DNA of 7,808 bases from DAIMZM01 sp036733985 (lineage in GTDB: Bacteria; Bacillota; Dehalobacteriia; UBA4068), in NCBI GenBank assembly GCA_036733985.1, contig DAIMZM010000102.1, forward strand, positions 1-7,808, given 5' to 3'. Each line of letters starts with the position of its first letter. Position 1 is the stretch's first letter. The notes under the pieces were generated by a model. The model ran no database searches. It was not told where the DNA came from and was given only the letters and a program-made list of their open reading frames with translations. Below are positions 6,735 to 7,808 of the stretch, piece by piece. The position numbers were made by a program, and so were the translations under genes.

Positions 6735-7247
6735 TTAGTCCCAGCGCTTGTCCAGGGGAATCTGCTGCGATTCCTGGCTCAGGCCGATGCAGCGCACCGG
6801 GCAATAGGCCACGCAGGCCGGCCCCTCCGGGCGGGTACGGCAAAGATCGCATTTCTTGGCTTTGCGCTGGCTTTTATCCGGGCTTTTCACCAGATTGATG
6901 GCTGGTTTATCCAGGCGGCAGGCTTTGACGCAGAGGCCGCAGCCAATGCATTCCTCCTCCACGATATAGACGATATTGTTCTCGTCGATCCGCATGGCCC
7001 GGCCCTTTTTCGGGCATTTCTCATAGCAGGGATGATCCGCGCAGTGCTTGCAGGCGCGGATGCGGTGCACCATGGTCGAGGTGCCCCGATCCACAAAGAT
7101 CCGGTTGTAGCTGGGGCTGACCACGCCGTCATGCAAGAGGCTGCAGACGATCTCGCAGGAGGTGCACCCTGCGCAGAAGGAATATTCCGGCGCGTATTGC
7201 ACCACATGATTCCCATACAGTTCCGCTTCGCCGGCTTTCTCAGCCAT
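6735..7247 (-). CDS. Four-cluster [4Fe-4S] ferredoxin-like electron-transfer subunit
   Basis: 170 residues with four sets of cluster cysteines: C25/C28/C31/C35 (CAGCTSCEIVC), C66/C69/C74/C78 (CKHCADHPCYEKC), C100/C103/C106/C110 (CIGCGLCVKAC) and C133/C136/C145/C149 with an extra C153. The arrangement is that of the DmsB/HycB/YdhY class of iron-sulfur subunits, which wire a pterin enzyme to its electron partner. AorA of the AorABC aldehyde oxidoreductase plays the same role. No Tat or Sec signal and no membrane segment, so it is cytoplasmic. It is the first gene after the promoter; GAGGG lies 6 nt before its ATG, and the AOR-family gene starts 18 nt after its stop. It therefore most likely forms a complex with that protein (inference). 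No FAD subunit follows, so the final electron donor or acceptor is not encoded nearby. Confidence 0.93.
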   Translation of the reverse strand: MAEKAGEAELYGNHVVQYAPEYSFCAGCTSCEIVCSLLHDGVVSPSYNRIFVDRGTSTMVHRIRACKHCADHPCYEKCPKKGRAMRIDENNIVYIVEEECIGCGLCVKACRLDKPAINLVKSPDKSQRKAKKCDLCRTRPEGPACVAYCPVRCIGLSQESQQIPLDKRWD

Positions 7248-7281
7248 AGATATCCCTCATTTCTCGGTTAGATAGATAAAA

Positions 7282-7296
7282 ATAACTTTTTGTTAT
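7282..7296. promoter_or_regulatory. LysR-box-like dyad ATAAC-N5-GTTAT in the operon leader
   Basis: A perfect 5+5 inverted repeat with a T5 spacer fits the T-N11-A layout (T at 7283, A at 7295). It lies about 16 to 30 nt downstream of the predicted transcription start, where a bound protein would block rather than recruit polymerase. Its arms match the dyad at 1132-1146 except at the middle base (ATnAC-N5-GTnAT). The surrounding DNA is so AT-rich that chance is a real alternative. Confidence 0.35.
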
Positions 7297-7318
7297 ATAT
7301 ATTTTGTTTATTGATCAG

Positions 7319-7347
7319 ATTATATATAAAATACTTAAATATGTCAA
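7319..7347 (-). promoter_or_regulatory. Perfect-consensus SigA/sigma-70 promoter of the operon
   Basis: On the minus strand TTGACA (7347-7342) is followed by exactly 17 nt and TATAAT (7324-7319), both boxes fully matching consensus. The A/T tracts just upstream (7348-7370, only one G/C) look like an UP element. Transcription should start near 7312, giving a leader of about 65 nt before the ferredoxin ATG at 7247. It drives the whole leftward operon and is insulated from the upstream regulator gene by the terminator at 7399-7446. Such a strong core promoter suggests control by repression or a block downstream. Confidence 0.85.
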
Positions 7348-7398
7348 TAAATTTTTTTAATTATTTTAACTATTGCCGCAGCGGCCCCGGTTGAAAGC

Positions 7399-7446
7399 AA
7401 AAAAGACCGGGGGAGCCTCCGGTTTGATCCGGAGGCGTCCCCGGTC
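7399..7446 (-). terminator. Intrinsic terminator of the upstream LysR-family gene
   Basis: Arms 7405-7412 with 7439-7446 (GACCGGGG/CCCCGGTC) and 7415-7422 with 7429-7436 (GCCTCCGG/CCGGAGGC) pair perfectly around a 6-nt loop, with only a G-U wobble and one mismatch between the two stem blocks. On the minus strand the hairpin is followed by six T residues (7404-7399). It begins 38 nt after the stop of the gene at 7485 and separates that gene from the operon promoter. Confidence 0.92.
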
Positions 7447-7484
7447 TGATATTTATCAGCTTGCGCTTTCCCGGTAATGTTGCC

Positions 7485-7808
7485 TTAAGGCAAAGTGGGC
7501 CCGTCCTTCTTCATCTCCAGAACCAGCTCCAAAAACAGGCCCAAGGCCGGATTATTGCTGTCTTTGAAATAGGCCAGAGCCAGGTCCGCATAAGGCGCCA
7601 CGCCCTCGAAATCCACCACGGAAAAGCGGGCGTTACGGGTATCCGGCAGATAATAGGGCAGGATGCCGACGCCCAGGCCGGAACTGGCCATCAGCAGGAT
7701 ATCGTCGAAATCATCCACCTGCAGCAGACGGCCGGGGTCAATGCCGCTCATCACCCACTCCTGGTTGATCCGAACGGAGGTGTTGCGGAACCGGTCCAGC
7801 TGCAGCAC
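7485..7808 (-). CDS. LysR-type regulator, C-terminal part only
   Basis: 107 codons are visible, entering from the right edge and ending at TAA (7487-7485); the GTG at the very edge is probably an internal codon. The piece is the second half of a LysR effector-binding domain, with DDFDDILLMASSGLGVGILP and the C-terminal YFKDSNNPAL typical of its close of fold. The N-terminal helix-turn-helix lies outside the window. It aligns by eye with the end of the regulator at 1133-2041 (LEDILLEVELNDALALVP and YLPDNLNPAV in the same order and spacing), so the two are probably related. It has its own terminator and is not part of the downstream operon, though it may still control it. Ligand unknown. Confidence 0.88.
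   Translation of the reverse strand: MLQLDRFRNTSVRINQEWVMSGIDPGRLLQVDDFDDILLMASSGLGVGILPYYLPDTRNARFSVVDFEGVAPYADLALAYFKDSNNPALGLFLELVLEMKKDGPTLP

Noticed and set aside
5160..7271. A 703-codon open frame on the plus strand, opposite the AOR-family and ferredoxin genes.
   Set aside because: Its product is low in recognisable motifs, rich in His/Ala/Gly/Asp as expected from antisense of GC-biased codons, and it lies wholly against two well-supported genes and runs into their promoter leader.
7248..7312. Possible Moco/Tuco riboswitch in the leader of this pterin-enzyme operon.
   Set aside because: The predicted leader is only about 65 nt, very A/T-rich, and has no GC stems able to form that RNA.
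7311..7320. FNR-like half site TTGAT next to the -10 box.
   Set aside because: The second half (ATCAA after 4 nt) is absent; the TGATCA palindrome there is too short to call.
7375..7385. GCCGC-A-GCGGC hairpin, and the palindrome GCCTTAAGGC at 7482-7491.
   Set aside because: The first has a one-base loop and no T tract; the second overlaps a stop codon and is short enough to be chance.

Overview
The window holds one long leftward (minus-strand) transcription unit from an anaerobic bacterium, probably a GC-rich member of the Bacillota. I infer this from the gene content (an aldehyde:ferredoxin oxidoreductase-family enzyme with a poly-[4Fe-4S] partner), the strong AGGAGG-type ribosome binding sites, the SigA-type promoter and the intrinsic terminator. 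The exact lineage cannot be fixed from the sequence.

Layout in the direction of transcription (right to left): at the right edge, the C-terminal part of a LysR-type regulator (7485-7808) ends at a strong intrinsic terminator (7399-7446). An extremely AT-rich gap follows (10 G/C in the 90 bases 7281-7370). It carries a perfect-consensus promoter, TTGACA-N17-TATAAT (7347 to 7319), firing leftward, and a 15-bp dyad in the transcript leader (7282-7296). The operon then reads: four-cluster ferredoxin-like protein (7247-6735), AOR/YdhV-type tungsten or molybdenum oxidoreductase (6716-4662), MobB (4633-4124), FdhD (4137-3301), MoeA (3304-2087), a second, complete LysR-type regulator (2041-1133) and an MFS transporter whose C-terminus runs off the left edge (1043-1). 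The gaps are 18, 28, -14, -4, 45 and 89 nt, and no terminator is visible inside the unit.

Working model (inference): the ferredoxin-like protein and the AOR-family subunit form a two-subunit, pterin-dependent oxidoreductase. MobB, FdhD and MoeA mature its metal-pterin cofactor, the MFS protein moves its substrate or product, and the in-operon LysR protein senses that compound. The unusual points are an FdhD (which also lacks the usual CXXC pair) and a MobB serving an operon with no formate dehydrogenase; a C-x3-C-x3-C cluster motif in the AOR subunit; two similar LysR-box-like dyads, one in the operon leader and one before the transporter; a likely CTG start on the regulator; and related LysR effector domains on both sides of the enzyme genes. 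The substrate cannot be deduced from the sequence. No RNA genes, mobile elements, CRISPR arrays or broken genes were found.
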